Assembly: GCA_001304855.1 (NCBI GenBank)
Contig: BBZN01000034.1
Location: 1 to 46,680 of the forward strand
DNA: 46,680 nt
From: Clostridia bacterium UC5.1-1D2
Lineage (GTDB): Bacteria > Bacillota > Clostridia > Lachnospirales > Lachnospiraceae
Direction of reading: 5' to 3'
A model generated the notes under the pieces. The model was not told the origin of the DNA, did no database searches, and worked only from the letters and a program-made list of their open reading frames with translations. Made by a program: the position numbers and the translations under genes. Below are positions 9,835-19,740 of this stretch, piece by piece (positions within the stretch are counted from its first letter, which is position 1; every line of letters starts with the position of its first letter).

Positions 9835-10864
9835 ATGGAGAGTAAGTTCATTGGGACGGGCAATGGGGACCGGGAACGGGGGGGAATTTGCCGGGTGAAG
9901 GAAGAGGAGTATAATTTGTTGAAACAGATTGTGGCGCAATTTGTGTATAAAAGCTGTGATTACCTGATTTGTCTGGACGGAGCCAGAGGTACTTACACCA
10001 CATTTTTACGGAAGGAAGGCCTTATGTCCACGCCTCCGGCGGAAAGTGAGGATTACCAGGCGGAGATAAAAAAATGCGTGGAAGCGTATGTGGAGCCTGA
10101 GGATCGGGAATATGTGCTCCGGGAGACGGATCTTTACCGGGTATTGAAGGCCCTTGACCAGAAAGGCGTTCACACATTTACTTACGGCGTCAGACTGCCG
10201 GAGGGAGGGTATGAAAGAAAATGCCTGAAATATGTATATTACGACCACAGCCGCAAACTGGTTCTTTTTTTGAGGACGGATATTACGGAAGAGTATATGG
10301 AACAGAGACGTCAGAATGAGCGGCTGCTGACCGCCCTTGAGAATGCCAGAACCGATTCTCTTACAGGCTCTGCAACCGCCAGGAGATTAGGCGGCAGGTA
10401 GATCTGCTGCTGGAGCAGGGCAGGGGGGAGGCTTCCGTATTGTTCTTTATAGATCTGGATAATTTTAAACAGGTTAATGACACTCTGGGACACTACCAGG
10501 GGGACAGGGTATTGCGCCGGGTGGCAGAGGTATTCCGGGAGACTCTGGGGGATGCGGGGGTCATCGGAAGAGTGGGGGGAGATGAGTTTGTGGCGTTTCT
10601 TGGGGGAATCGGACGCCCGGGGAGGCGGCCCGGTGGGCCGGCCGCCTGTGCGGTTCCGTATCCGGCATAGGGGATTTGAGCGTAGGAGAGCTGAACATTT
10701 CCTGCAGTATAGGCGGCGCGGTATCTCCTGAGGACGGGGAGGATTACAACACGCTCTTTGTGAAAGCCGACATGGCCGTCTATGATGCCAAAGCCCGTGG
10801 GAAAAACCGGTATGCCTTTTATTCCCAGGATTTAAAAACAGACAGGCATCAGGGGTCTGTTTGA
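9835..10864 (+). CDS. Diguanylate cyclase (GGDEF) with unrecognised N-terminal sensor
   Basis: Makes cyclic-di-GMP from two GTP. The C-terminal half is a full GGDEF domain: D-x-L-T-G-L start (after repair), F-F-I-D-L-D-N-F-K, and an intact G-G-D-E-F at nt ~10576-10590. The inhibitory RxxD I-site expected five residues before GGDEF is absent. The N-terminal ~165 residues have no membrane segment and look like a cytoplasmic PAS-type module without a clear family. Frame breaks near 10363 (GGCC to GGC) and 10610 (GGG to GG); repaired length about 343 residues. The start is uncertain: ATG 9835 is used; GTG 9895 is an alternative. Confidence 0.85.
10834..10862 (-). terminator. Probable terminator of the asnB operon
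   Basis: On the minus strand, stem AAACAGAC/GTCTGTTT with an 11-base loop runs into TTTTTAAA. It lies in the 3' end of the convergent cyclase gene, about 90 bases past the asnB stop. Confidence 0.5.
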
Positions 10865-10952
10865 GCCTTTCTTCCCGCCCCGCTGACGGAAAGCAGATTT
10901 CGGCCACGCGCCCTGGGGCATACCTGAATATTTTATTTTTCCGCCGGTCTTT

Positions 10953-12797
10953 TTAAAGAACTTCGATTTTATAAGTTTTTAGCCAGAAGTTAATTTGAAG
11001 GATGTAGCCAGCATCTGGGGCCCTGCCATCAGCTGTCCGTACCAGGGCTTTCCGTAGTCCGAGGGGCTGGTGAGGAACTGTTCCAGTTTCCTTTTGTCCA
11101 GAAAATCCATCACAGGGCAGGAACTGTCGCCGATCATTTCACGGACCCGGTTCACAAGAAGAGTTTCGTAAGCCGTATCGTAGGTTTTGGGATAAGGACT
11201 TGCGCCGGAACAGAATTTCCTCCGGCACAAGTCCTTTTCCCGACTGGCGCAGAAGGTTTTTCACCACCCCGTCCCTGGTTTTCATATCCCAGGGCACATT
11301 CCACACATACTCCATAATCCTGTGGTCTGCAAAGGGCACCCGGCTTCCAGGCCGGAGTACATGCTGGTGCGGTCCATGCGGTTCAATAAAGTCTGCATAA
11401 ACCAGCGCAGGTTCAGGTAGGCGATCTCCCTGCGGCGGGCCTCTTCAGGGGTGTCCTCAGCCAGTCTTGGGGTTTCTGCCACTGAGCGTTCATAAGCATT
11501 TCTCACATAATCATCCATATCCAGATATTCCAGAAAGCTGTCTTTGAGGAGCGCTTTTCGGGTATCCAGATTCATGGTCCAGGGGAAGGTGCGGGCCTTG
11601 AAGCATTCCTTTTTGTGGAACCAGGGGTATCCTCCGAATATTTCATCTGCGCATTCTCCTGTGAGGGCCACCTTATTATGTTCTTTGACCATGGAGCAGA
11701 ACTGAAGCATGGAGGAGTCGATATCCCCCATGGCAGGCAGATCATGGGCCAGCACAGAGTCGTACAGCCGGTCGGCCTGGGTCAGGTTTCCGCATTCCAG
11801 ATAGTGGTGGTCGGAGTCCAGATACCGGACCATCCTGTCTACGAAGGGACGATCCTGGGACGGCTGGAAGGAGTTGGCTTTGAAAAATTTGTCATTGTCC
11901 ACAAAGTCAAAGGAAAAGGTGGTGAGGCGTCTGCCCTGTTTTTCAGTTCCCCGGCACAGATGGCAGATACCAGGCTGGAATCTACGCCCCCTGAGAGAAA
12001 GGTGCAGATGGGCACGTCGGAAACCATCTGCCTTGTCACTGCGTCTTTTACGAGAAAGGCCGTCTTTTCAATGGTTTTCCCGTAGCTGTCCCGGTGGGGC
12101 AGGCTTTCCAGCTTCCAGTAACTTTTTTGGAGAAAACCCTCCTGTGAGCAGATTATAAAATGCCCCGGAAGAAGCTCTTCCATGCCCTTTAGCACACCGC
12201 TGCCGCAGGTCCTGGCAGGCCCGATGGAAAAATCTCGTTGAGCCCGTCTCTGTCCAGCCGGGGTTTCACGCCGGGATAGGCCAGAATTCCCTTGAGTTCG
12301 GAAGCAAAAATAAGTTCCTCTCCCCTTATGGTATAAAAGAGGGGCTTTACTCCGGCCCGGTCACGAAAGAGGCAGAGGCGTTTTCTGGCCGTATCCATGA
12401 TGGCAAAGGCAAAGATTCCGTTGAGGCGTTTTACAAAGTCAGGTCCGAATTCCATGTAGCCGGTAAGAATCACTTCCGTGTCGCTGGAGGTCTGGAAGGA
12501 ATGTCCCCGGTTTATGAGTTCCTGGCGGAGTTCTTCCGTATTGTAAATCTCTCCGTTGTAGACGATGGAAAAGGTTTGGCCCGCCCCTGATTTTACCATG
12601 GGCTGCCTTCCTCCTGTAAGGTCGATGACAGACAGGCGGGCGTGGGACAGCCCTCCGTGTTCTCCCAGCCACAGGCCGGAATCATCGGGCCCCCGGTGGT
12701 TTAGAACCCGGGCCATAGATGACAGGATTTCTTCGTAATGGTGGTTGGTTTTGAGATAATGGTCAAAGGGATTATAAAAACCTGCAATTCCGCACAT
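10953..12797 (-). CDS. asnB: Asparagine synthetase B, glutamine-hydrolysing
   Basis: Converts Asp + Gln + ATP to Asn + Glu. The N-terminus M-C-G-I-A-G-F supplies the Cys nucleophile of the glutaminase domain; the synthetase domain shows the PP-loop L-S-G-G-V-D-S-S near nt 12090 and, after repair, K-S-P-Y-P-K-T near 11195. The start follows AAGGAGG. Frame breaks near 12230, 11940, 11345, 11197 (two bases) and 11006; the last repair replaces a premature stop at 10979 and restores the usual family ending (...Q-I-N-F-W-L-K), moving the stop to 10953. Repaired length about 616 residues, normal for AsnB. It lies 36 bases after a permease gene on the same strand, so the two are likely one operon. 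Confidence 0.92.
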
Positions 12798-12821
12798 ATA
12801 TAAGGTTCCTCCTTGTTATTA

Positions 12822-12855
12822 GCACACAGGGACTTAAGGTTCCTTCCCCGTGTGC
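12822..12855. other. Inverted repeat at permease/asnB junction
   Basis: GCACACAGGG (12822-12831) pairs with CCCCGTGTGC (12846-12855) around the permease stop codon. There is no T-tract, so it is more likely an RNA-stability or attenuation structure than a full terminator. Confidence 0.4.
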
Positions 12856-14258
12856 GGCACTATTATCCTGCTCTTCAGATTAAAGAAGGAAGCAGGCTGC
12901 GATAAAGGTACATACAAAGCCCAGGCATACGGCACAAGGTTTTTGCGGGCCAGGTCCAGAGGGCTTACATTGCAGATGGCAGCCACAGGGATCAGACCCC
13001 AGGGTACGATGGTGCCGCCGCCTACAAAGACAGCCGTTATCTGACCAAGAGCAGCCATCACAGGGACGGAGGCCCCGGTTGCAGACCCGAAGGTCTTTGC
13101 CAGGGAGCCGGTGAGAGGCAGGCCGGAAAAGCCGGAGCCGTCCAGCCCTGTAAGCTTCCCACCGCCATCTGGATGAAGGCCGCCATATATTTGTTCAGAG
13201 GGGCGTTGTGCGCCAGCCACAGGCCCAGTCGCTCATTATGCCCTGGGAAGAAACTCCTTCCCCCATAATTGTGGAGATTCCTTCTCCTCCTAAAAAGAAA
13301 AAGGCGCCGATTATAATAACCGGGGCAAAGATGCGCATAGCAAAAAGAAAACCATCTGTCACATATCCGGTTACCTTTTCCAGGGAGTCCTTTCCAAAAC
13401 CCAGAAAAGCGCCCAGGCACATGAGTATCAGGCTGTTCCGGACACCATGCTGGTGGCGTCCCCGCCTTTTAAGTCGAAGGCCAGCATCAGTACAATATCT
13501 CCTGTAAAGGCCAGAGGCGTCAGGATTGCCATAGCCATGGCGGCGCCGGGGTTCTGCGGCGACGGACCTTTTGCCACATCCCCCTGAATGGACAGGCGTA
13601 TGCCTTTGGCGTTCATTTCGCCTCTGTTTAACAGATATGCGGCCAGGACGGTAACAATGCCCATAATCCAGAAGAGAGGCCGGCCCTGACGGAGAATATC
13701 CGTGGCGCCGATACCTGCCGCAGCAGCAGACACGGCAGGTGCGCCCTGAATTACAACATCATAGCTGAGGGCAAATCCGTGGCCGAAGAGGTTCATAGCC
13801 ATGGCTGCAGTCAGGGGATTCAAACCTGCTTTTACGGCCAGGGGAAGCATAATGGCGCCCACCAGAGCAACGGAAGGGGAAGGCCAGAGAAACAGGGAAA
13901 AGAGAAACATGGTCAGGCCCAGGAGCCACCATGTAAGGGAGGGAGTCTTCATAACTCTGGACATGGGAACCATCATCAGATAGTCGCTGCCCAAATCCTT
14001 TAACGCCCTGGAAAGGGCCGTCACAAGGGCAATGGTTGCCATCACCTCCATAAATTCCCTGCCTGCATAGAGAATGGCGTTAAACACAGTCATAATACCG
14101 CCTGTAAGAGAGCCCAGGCCTATAAGACCCAGAAGAAAAAGAAAAGCGATGCACACAGCCGGCGTATCCCTGCGCATAACCATGACGGTCAGAATGACTA
14201 TAACGCCTATGAGATAAACGTAGTGCAGGGGAGTCAGCGCTACTGTGGATTCAATCAT
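12834..14258 (-). CDS. Polytopic permease, ion-transporter superfamily, substrate unknown
   Basis: About 475 residues after repair, with roughly 11-12 hydrophobic helices. Features include a W-P-S-P-S-V-A-L-V-G segment followed by A-M-N-L-F-G-H-G-F-A-L-S and, near the end, V-G-G-G-T-I-V-P-W-G, resembling the re-entrant and unwound-helix motifs of carboxylate/Na+ symporters (CitM, DcuC, NhaC or GntP-like). I cannot place it in one family. Frame breaks near 13432 and 13222 (each GCCCTG read as GCCTG) and 13143 (GGCCTGG read as GGCTGG). It is the first gene of a minus-strand pair with asnB, so import of an amino or dicarboxylic acid is a reasonable guess. The start follows AGGAG with eight-base spacing. 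Confidence 0.6.
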
Positions 14259-14438
14259 ATGAAATACTCCTGTCTTTTGAGAATATAATTTATACTATGA
14301 AAAAAATCCCGGGCCGTGAGATATTCTTTTCAGATATGATTTAGAAAAATCTGGTGAAAATTAGGGGTTGATTTTAACTCAGGATGCTGGTATGCTTGAT
14401 ACGGATATAAAATTAACAAGGAAAGGAAGTGAACCAGA

Positions 14439-14543
14439 GTGGAAGGTCGAAGTCGTAAGATGGAAGCAGACAATTATCATAAGCGTATGGTGGTGGGAGC
14501 TTTGTGCGCGGCTGTGGCCTCCCTTTGCTTTCACTGCCGTTAA
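14439..14543 (+). CDS. Possible small membrane peptide (34 aa)
   Basis: GTG start preceded by AGGAAAGGAAG; encodes a basic N-terminus followed by a short hydrophobic stretch (V-V-G-A-L-C-A-A-V-A-S-L). It lies upstream of mgtE and before a hairpin, so it could be a leader peptide or a fragment broken by a missing base. No homologue recognised. Confidence 0.25.
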   Translation: MEGRSRKMEADNYHKRMVVGALCAAVASLCFHCR

Positions 14544-14575
14544 CAATAGACTGTAATTAAGATACGTTTATGATG

Positions 14576-14627
14576 ATAGCCATGGATTACATGAAGTATG
14601 GGAATACTGTGTAATTATGGCTATTTT
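14576..14627 (+). terminator. Hairpin with short T-tract upstream of mgtE
   Basis: ATAGCCATGGATTAC (14576-14590) pairs with GTAATTATGGCTAT (14610-14623) and is followed by TTTT. It may be the terminator of the small ORF or an attenuator for mgtE. Confidence 0.45.
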
Positions 14628-14671
14628 GTGTGCTGCTTTCATGGATAAGTACCCTTCATGAAAGGAAAAAC

Positions 14672-16028
14672 ATGCAGGAGAATTTTAACTTAAAGGAACT
14701 TATGGATCTGCTGGACAGCAGGCAGTTCCGGCTTTTAAAGGAAAAGCTGGGAGAGATGAACGAGGTGGATATCGCCTCCTTCATCGAGGAGCTGGACTCC
14801 GAGGGTACGGTAGTGGTTTACCGGATGCTTTCCAAGGAGCTGGCAAGCGATGTGTTCGCCTGCCTGCCTGTGGAAAAGCAGGAGCATATTATCAACAGCA
14901 TTACCGACAATGAGCTGAGCGCCATTGTCAACGACCTGTTTGTGGACGATGCGGTGGATATGCTGGAGGAGCTCCCGGCCAATGTGGTTAAGCGTGTGCT
15001 TAAAAATTCCACCCCCGGCACCCGCAAGCTGATTAACCAGTTTCTCCAGTACCCGGAGAACAGCGCGGGAAGCATTATGACGGCGGAGTATGTGGGGCTT
15101 AAAAAGACAATGACGGTGGAGGAGGCCTTTGCCTATATACGCAAACATGGCGTGGACAAGGAGACGATTTACACCTGCTATGTTATGGACGCCAAGCGGA
15201 CCCTGGAGGGGGTGGTGACGGTGAAGGAGCTTCTGATGCACCTACGGGGAAATTATCGGCAATATAATGGACACTCATGTGATTAAGGCGGTAACCACCG
15301 ACGACCAGGAGGAGGTGGCGGAGGGCTTCCGCAAGTACGACCTTCTGAGCCTTCCCGTGGTGGATCATGAGGACCGTCTGGTGGGAATCGTAACAGTGGA
15401 CGACGTGGTGGATGTTATGGAGCAGGAGGCCACGGAGGATTTTGAGAAGATGGCGGCCATGATTCCAAGTGAGAAGCCCTATTTGAAGACGGGTGTATTT
15501 GCACTGGCCAAAAACCGTCTGGCCTGGCTGCTGATCCTTATGATCAGCAGTATGATTACAGGGGGGATACTGGCCAGGTATGAGACTGCCTTTGCGGTGA
15601 TCCCCCTCCTTGTGACCTTTATCCCCATGCTCACGGACACAGGGGGCAATGCAGGCAGCCAGAGCAGCACTATGATTATCCGCGGTATGGCTGTGGGAGA
15701 GATTGAACCGTCGGATCTGTTCCGGGTTGTATGGAAGGAACTGAGGGTGGGGATGATCGTGGGCATTCTTCTGGGGCTGGTTAATTATGTCCGCCTTTTG
15801 TTCCTTTATCCCGGACAGGAGATGCTGTGCCTGACGGTTGTGCTGAGCCTGCTGGCTACCGTTATCGTCGCCAAGACCATCGGCTGTATCCTGCCCATAG
15901 CAGCGCAGGTATTCCATATGGATCCTGCGATTATGGCGGCGCCGCTGATTACCACCATAGTGGATGCGGTGAGTCTGGTACTGTACTTCCAGCTGGCATG
16001 CAGGCTGCTGGAGCTCAATGGCGTGTGA
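14672..16028 (+). CDS. mgtE: Magnesium transporter MgtE
   Basis: Mg2+ channel of the inner membrane. N-terminal superhelical MgtE_N domain (residues ~1-125), a pair of CBS domains (~130-255), then the five-helix membrane domain beginning at R-L-A-W-L-L-I-L and containing the conserved T-D-T-G-G-N-A-G-S-Q-S selectivity-filter region near nt 15635. In the family the N and CBS domains sense cytosolic Mg2+ and close the channel. One frame break near 15244-15254 in the second CBS domain needs two added bases. Repaired length 452 residues, normal. ATG 14672 follows AAAGGA. The next gene (mobAB) begins 14 bases downstream, so co-transcription is likely despite the unrelated function. Confidence 0.92.
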
Positions 16029-16042
16029 AAGGGAGATTCGTT

Positions 16043-17164
16043 ATGGAGAAGGATTGGAGAAGCCTGATTCTCATGGGGAGGCCGGGGGACGGCGCATGGG
16101 ATACGTGGATAAGGGGCAGCTAACACTGGGGGGCAGGACATTTTTGGACCGGATAAAGGAGGAGCTTCGGCCCCTGGGCCTGCCCTGTGTGATCTCCACG
16201 GCAGACGGGGAGGATACCACAGGCGGTAAGGACGGGATTGTCCGTGTAAAGGACATACCCAGGATGCCCGACGGCGGCGGCATAGGCCCCATGGGAGGAA
16301 TCTGGTCCTGCTTCCGGCAGACCGGAGCCGGGGGATTCTTTGTAGTCTCCTGTGATATGCCCTTATTCCGCAGGAACATGTTCCAGGCTCTGATGAACCG
16401 CATAGGGCCTGAGCATGACGCGGTTCTCTGGAGAACCAGAGACGGCCGGATCCATCCTGTGTGCGGTTATTATTCCCAATCCTGTATGCCGGGGCTTACG
16501 GGGGCTATCGAGGAGGGGAATTACCGTATGATGGAATTTCTCTCTGAACTCAACTGTCTGGTGGTGGACACGGCTGCGGAACATATTCCGGATACCTGGT
16601 TTACCAATGTAAATTCCCCGGAAATTCTTGAGAAACTTCAGACTTCCGGGACGCCTGTAATAGCCGTCAGCGGAAGGAAAGATACGGGAAAGACCACCCT
16701 CCTGGAAGGACTGGTGAAAACTCTGTCCTCAGCAGGCATACGGACGGCGGTTATCAAACATGACGGACATGACTTTGACGCCGACGTACCGGGTACGGAC
16801 AGCCGCCGCATGAAGGAAGCCGGAGCCTGTGGAACCGTAGTGTACTCCGGTACGAAATTCTCCATGGTGAAGGATGCCGCCGGGCTGGAGGCCGGAGACT
16901 TTTTTCCTGTTTTCCCGAGGCGGATCTGATCCTTCTGGAGGGACAGAAAATTCCGGCTATCTGAAACTGGAGACTGTAAGGCAGGAGATATCAACGGTTC
17001 CCGTGTGCAGGCCGGATACTGTGCTGGCCTACGTGTCGGACGGGGAAGTGGATCAGAGCGGGCGGAGTGGGACAGGGGGCGCTCCTTCAAAAGCAGTTTA
17101 CAGGTATGAAGAGCTGGACAAACTTGCAGAATTGATTGTGGGGGTTATGGATGGACATTTTTGA
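16043..17164 (+). CDS. MobA-MobB fusion, molybdenum cofactor guanylyl transfer
   Basis: N-terminal MobA-like nucleotidyltransferase (residues ~1-195; conserved L-I-L-M-G-G-like loop and M-G-x-D-K-G after repair) attaches GMP to molybdopterin. The C-terminal MobB-like P-loop GTPase (~200-374) shows V-S-G-R-K-D-T-G-K-T-T-L at nt ~16666, and F-P-E-A-D-L-I-L-L-E-G after repair. Frame breaks near 16085, 16905 and 16950. Separate mobA and mobB genes are the rule; fusions occur in Firmicutes. Placement just before a molybdoenzyme cluster suggests it supplies bis-MGD cofactor to the nitrate-reductase-like protein encoded at 20722. Its 3' end overlaps the next gene by 14 bases. Confidence 0.85.
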
Positions 17165-17834
17165 GGTTTCGGACATACTGAAAGCGGCCGGTCCTGGAAG
17201 CCGTTCGGAGATACTGGCCTTTGCGTATTTTAAGCGGTATGAAAAGGGGCAGCACGTATTTTTCGACAAGGAAGACAACAACTGCCTTTATATTCTGGCT
17301 GAAGGAATGGCCTCCCTCTACAAGCTGAATCCCCTGGGGGAGAAGAAGGTTATATTTGCATTCGGTCCCGGTAATCTGCTGAATGAGGTCATGTTCCAGA
17401 ACCTTCCCGCCTCCGTCAACTGCGAAGTCCGGGAAGACTCCCTGGTGATGGTTATGCCCAGGGAGCGGTTTCTCTATGTGATGGAGAAGGACGGCGCCCT
17501 TGCCAGAGCGGTGATGGATTCTATGGCCCTTCGGATCCGCCGTCTTTACAGACAGCTGAAAAATACCACCAACGCCCTCAGCGGTGAGAAGCGTCTTGCA
17601 GCCAAGCTTTTTAAGCTGGCCAAGGACAACGGTGTGAAAACAGACAGAGGGACGCTCATCGATATGAGCCTGAGCATCACCTATCTGGCCGATATGCTGG
17701 GCTCCAAGCGGGAAACCGTATCCAGACAGGTAAAACATCTGACGGAGCTGCAATTGATTTCTATCGAAAAAAACAGAATTTATGTCCGGGATACCGGAGA
17801 ATTGAGCAATTATTTTAAAACAGCCGTGATGTAA
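17151..17834 (+). CDS. Crp/Fnr-family transcriptional regulator
   Basis: 227 residues. N-terminal cyclic-nucleotide-binding-type beta-barrel (about 20-130) and C-terminal winged helix with recognition segment Y-L-A-D-M-L-G-S-K-R-E-T-V-S-R (about 180-205). The N-terminal cysteine cluster of oxygen-sensing FNR is missing (only two scattered Cys in the sensor domain), so it is not an FNR-type Fe-S sensor; heme/NO or small-ligand sensing is possible. ATG 17151 lies inside the end of mobAB. The stop codon is inside a palindrome that is both a terminator and a CRP/FNR-type operator (17820-17849). Likely regulates the reductase genes that follow. Confidence 0.9.
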   Translation: MDIFEVSDILKAAGPGSRSEILAFAYFKRYEKGQHVFFDKEDNNCLYILAEGMASLYKLNPLGEKKVIFAFGPGNLLNEVMFQNLPASVNCEVREDSLVMVMPRERFLYVMEKDGALARAVMDSMALRIRRLYRQLKNTTNALSGEKRLAAKLFKLAKDNGVKTDRGTLIDMSLSITYLADMLGSKRETVSRQVKHLTELQLISIEKNRIYVRDTGELSNYFKTAVM

Positions 17835-17849
17835 ATCACGGCTGTTTTT
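17820..17849 (+). terminator. Terminator of the crp gene, overlapping a CRP/FNR-type operator
   Basis: Perfect 11-base stem ACAGCCGTGAT / ATCACGGCTGT with GTAA loop, then TTTTTG. The crp stop codon TAA (17832-17834) is mostly in the loop. Confidence 0.8.
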
Positions 17850-17867
17850 GTGCAACCCTGCTATACT
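17826..17867 (+). promoter_or_regulatory. asrA promoter with GTGA-N6-TCAC regulator site
   Basis: GTGA-TGTAAA-TCAC (17826-17839) matches the CRP/FNR core. TATACT (17862-17867) is a good -10 box with no good -35 box. If TATACT spans -12 to -7, the palindrome is centred at -41.5, the standard class II activator position. The binding protein is probably the Crp/Fnr regulator encoded immediately upstream; this is inference. Confidence 0.6.
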
Positions 17868-17910
17868 ATATATAGTTAAAAAATTAACAAAAGCAGAGGA
17901 GCGTACCGAT

Positions 17911-18932
17911 ATGGGATATCTATTGCAGAGAGAGGGAATACAGCGGCTGATTGAGACATTAAGCCGGGATTACGTCCTTCTGGGCCCTGTGAAGATGAAG
18001 GGAGAAGGCATGTATTCGGACACGGACGTGGTCCGGTACGGTGAACTGAAGCAGTGGGAGGATTTGGAATGGGATGTGAAATCCCACTATTCCTTTAAGG
18101 AGGCCCTCCTTCCAATCACCCAGATTCTTTTTATTTTACGGAGGAACAGGTGAAGGAAGCGGATGCAGAGCGCAGAAAGCCGGCGGTTTTATTTATGCGC
18201 AGCTGCGACGTACACGCAATGAAACGGCTGGATGAGATATATCTGAAGAACCGCTTCCAGGACGGCTACTATAAACGTCTGAGGGAGCAGGTGTACATCG
18301 TTCTCATGGGGTGCAGGGACAGCTGTGAAAGCGGTTTCTGCGTTTCTATGGGAACCAACTGTACGGAGGATTACCACTGGAGCCTCAATGTGAGGCAGGA
18401 GGGGAAAGCTGTTGAGATAGACAGCAGGTGGGCTGTGCTGGATGAACTGCTGGAAGCCTGGGAGGAAACGGAAGTGACAGTCAAAGAGGTGACGCCGGAT
18501 AAGGCTGCGGAAAATCCGGTAAAGGTAGTTCTTCCACAAAACTGCGGCCCCCAGCTTGTAAAGGCAGATTTCTGGAAGGAATACGACAGCCGCTGCATCG
18601 CCTGCGGCCGCTGTAATTTTGTCTGTCCCACCTGCGCCTGCTTTACCATGCAGGACATTTTTTACCAGGACAACGGCAGAGCCGGGGAGCGCAGAAGAGT
18701 TCACGCTTCCTGCATGGTGGACGGGTATACCGATGTGGCAGGAGGCGGTTCCTGCCGCAAGGCCAACGGGGAGAGGATGCGGTTTAAGGTCCTTCACAAA
18801 ATTTCTGATTTCAACAAGCAGTTCGGGTACCAGATGTGCGTGGGATGCGGACGGTGCGACGACATTTGTCCGGAATACATATCGTTTTCAGCCTGTGTAA
18901 ACCGCATTTCAGATATGGAAAAGGAGGTGTAA
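17911..18932 (+). CDS. asrA: Anaerobic sulfite reductase subunit A-like ferredoxin protein
   Basis: Electron-transfer subunit feeding the siroheme subunit AsrC. The C-terminal part has two 4Fe-4S motifs: C-I-A-C-G-R-C-N-F-V-C-P (nt ~18596) and C-V-G-C-G-R-C-D-D-I-C-P (~18838); the N-terminal half is the AsrA-specific region with further conserved cysteines (M-G-C-R-D-S-C-E-S-G-F-C). Frame break near 18121 (one C lost). Repaired length 340 residues, normal for AsrA. The start follows GCAGAGGAGCG. First of a six-gene reductase run plus a channel, all on the same strand with spacings of -14 to 17 bases. Confidence 0.88.
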
Positions 18933-18936
18933 GAGG

Positions 18937-19728
18937 ATGAATGTAAACGAGTACGCCCCATTTTTATCAGAGATTCTGCGTGTGAAAAAGCACACAGAGA
19001 TAGAGTATACCTTCTCTATGAGCTACAAAGGCCAGGTGAAGCCGGGACAGTTTTTGAGGTTTCCATTCCCAGGTTTGGGGAGGCCCCCATCTCTGTCAGC
19101 GGCATAGGGGAGGACTATGTGGATTTGACCATCCGGCGGGTGGGAAAGGTTACGGACGAGGTCTTTGAGCGGTATGTGGGCGATAAGCTGTTCATCGCGG
19201 TCCCTATGGCAACGGCTTTGACCTGGAGGGCTATAAGGGCAGCGAGCTGGTGGTTATAGCAGGGGGAACGGGAGTTTCGCCTGTGAGAGGCGTAATTGAG
19301 TATTTTGCCCGACACCAGGAGGAACGGCTGTCCATGACCTTGATTGCAGGATTTAAAAGTCCTGAGGACGTGCTGTTTGAGGAGGACTTCAAACGCTGGA
19401 ATGAGAGGATGAACCTGATCCTCACGGTAGACGGCGCAGAGGAAGGGTATGAAGGCAGGGTGGGCTTGTGACGCGCTACATACCGGAACTGGAGCTTGCA
19501 GACGTTTCCAGGGCTAAGGCAGTGGTGGTAGGCCCCCCAGCCATGATGCGGTTTGCCGTAAAAGGGCTTCTGGACCGGGGATTCGGGGAAGAAAATATAT
19601 GGGTGTCCTATGAGCGCAAGATGTGCTGCGGCATCGGAAAATGCGGACATTGCCGGATCGGCGACAAATATGTATGTGTGGACGGACCCGTGTTCCCCTA
19701 CACAACGGGAAAGAATCTTTTGGATTAG
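18937..19728 (+). CDS. asrB: Anaerobic sulfite reductase subunit B-like flavin reductase
   Basis: Takes electrons from NAD(P)H and passes them to AsrA/AsrC. FNR-type FAD-binding barrel (residues ~10-95), NAD-binding domain with I-A-G-G-T-G-V-S-P (nt ~19256), and a C-terminal cysteine cluster C-C-G-I-G-K-C-G-H-C (~19624) that binds an iron-sulfur centre, as in PyrK and AsrB. Frame breaks near 19054, 19199 (ATCCGC read as ATCGC) and 19467; repaired length 264 residues. ATG 18937 lies four bases after the asrA stop, behind AAGGAGG. Confidence 0.9.
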
Positions 19729-19740
19729 GAGGCGGCAAAG

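Larger units (their letters stand above)
14259..14671. other. Intergenic region between divergent permease and mgtE
   Basis: Holds the promoters of both flanking genes, a possible 34-codon small ORF (14439-14543) and a hairpin at 14576-14623. I looked for an M-box magnesium riboswitch ahead of mgtE and could not recognise one. Confidence 0.4.

Noticed and set aside
14259..14671. M-box (magnesium) riboswitch before mgtE
   Set aside because: I could not find the conserved M-box core; only a simple hairpin is visible. A covariance-model scan would settle this.
18189..18797. Long open frame on the minus strand inside asrA (also similar ones inside fprA, narA and mgtE)
   Set aside because: No ribosome site and no recognisable protein; the plus-strand genes with clear motifs explain the open frames.
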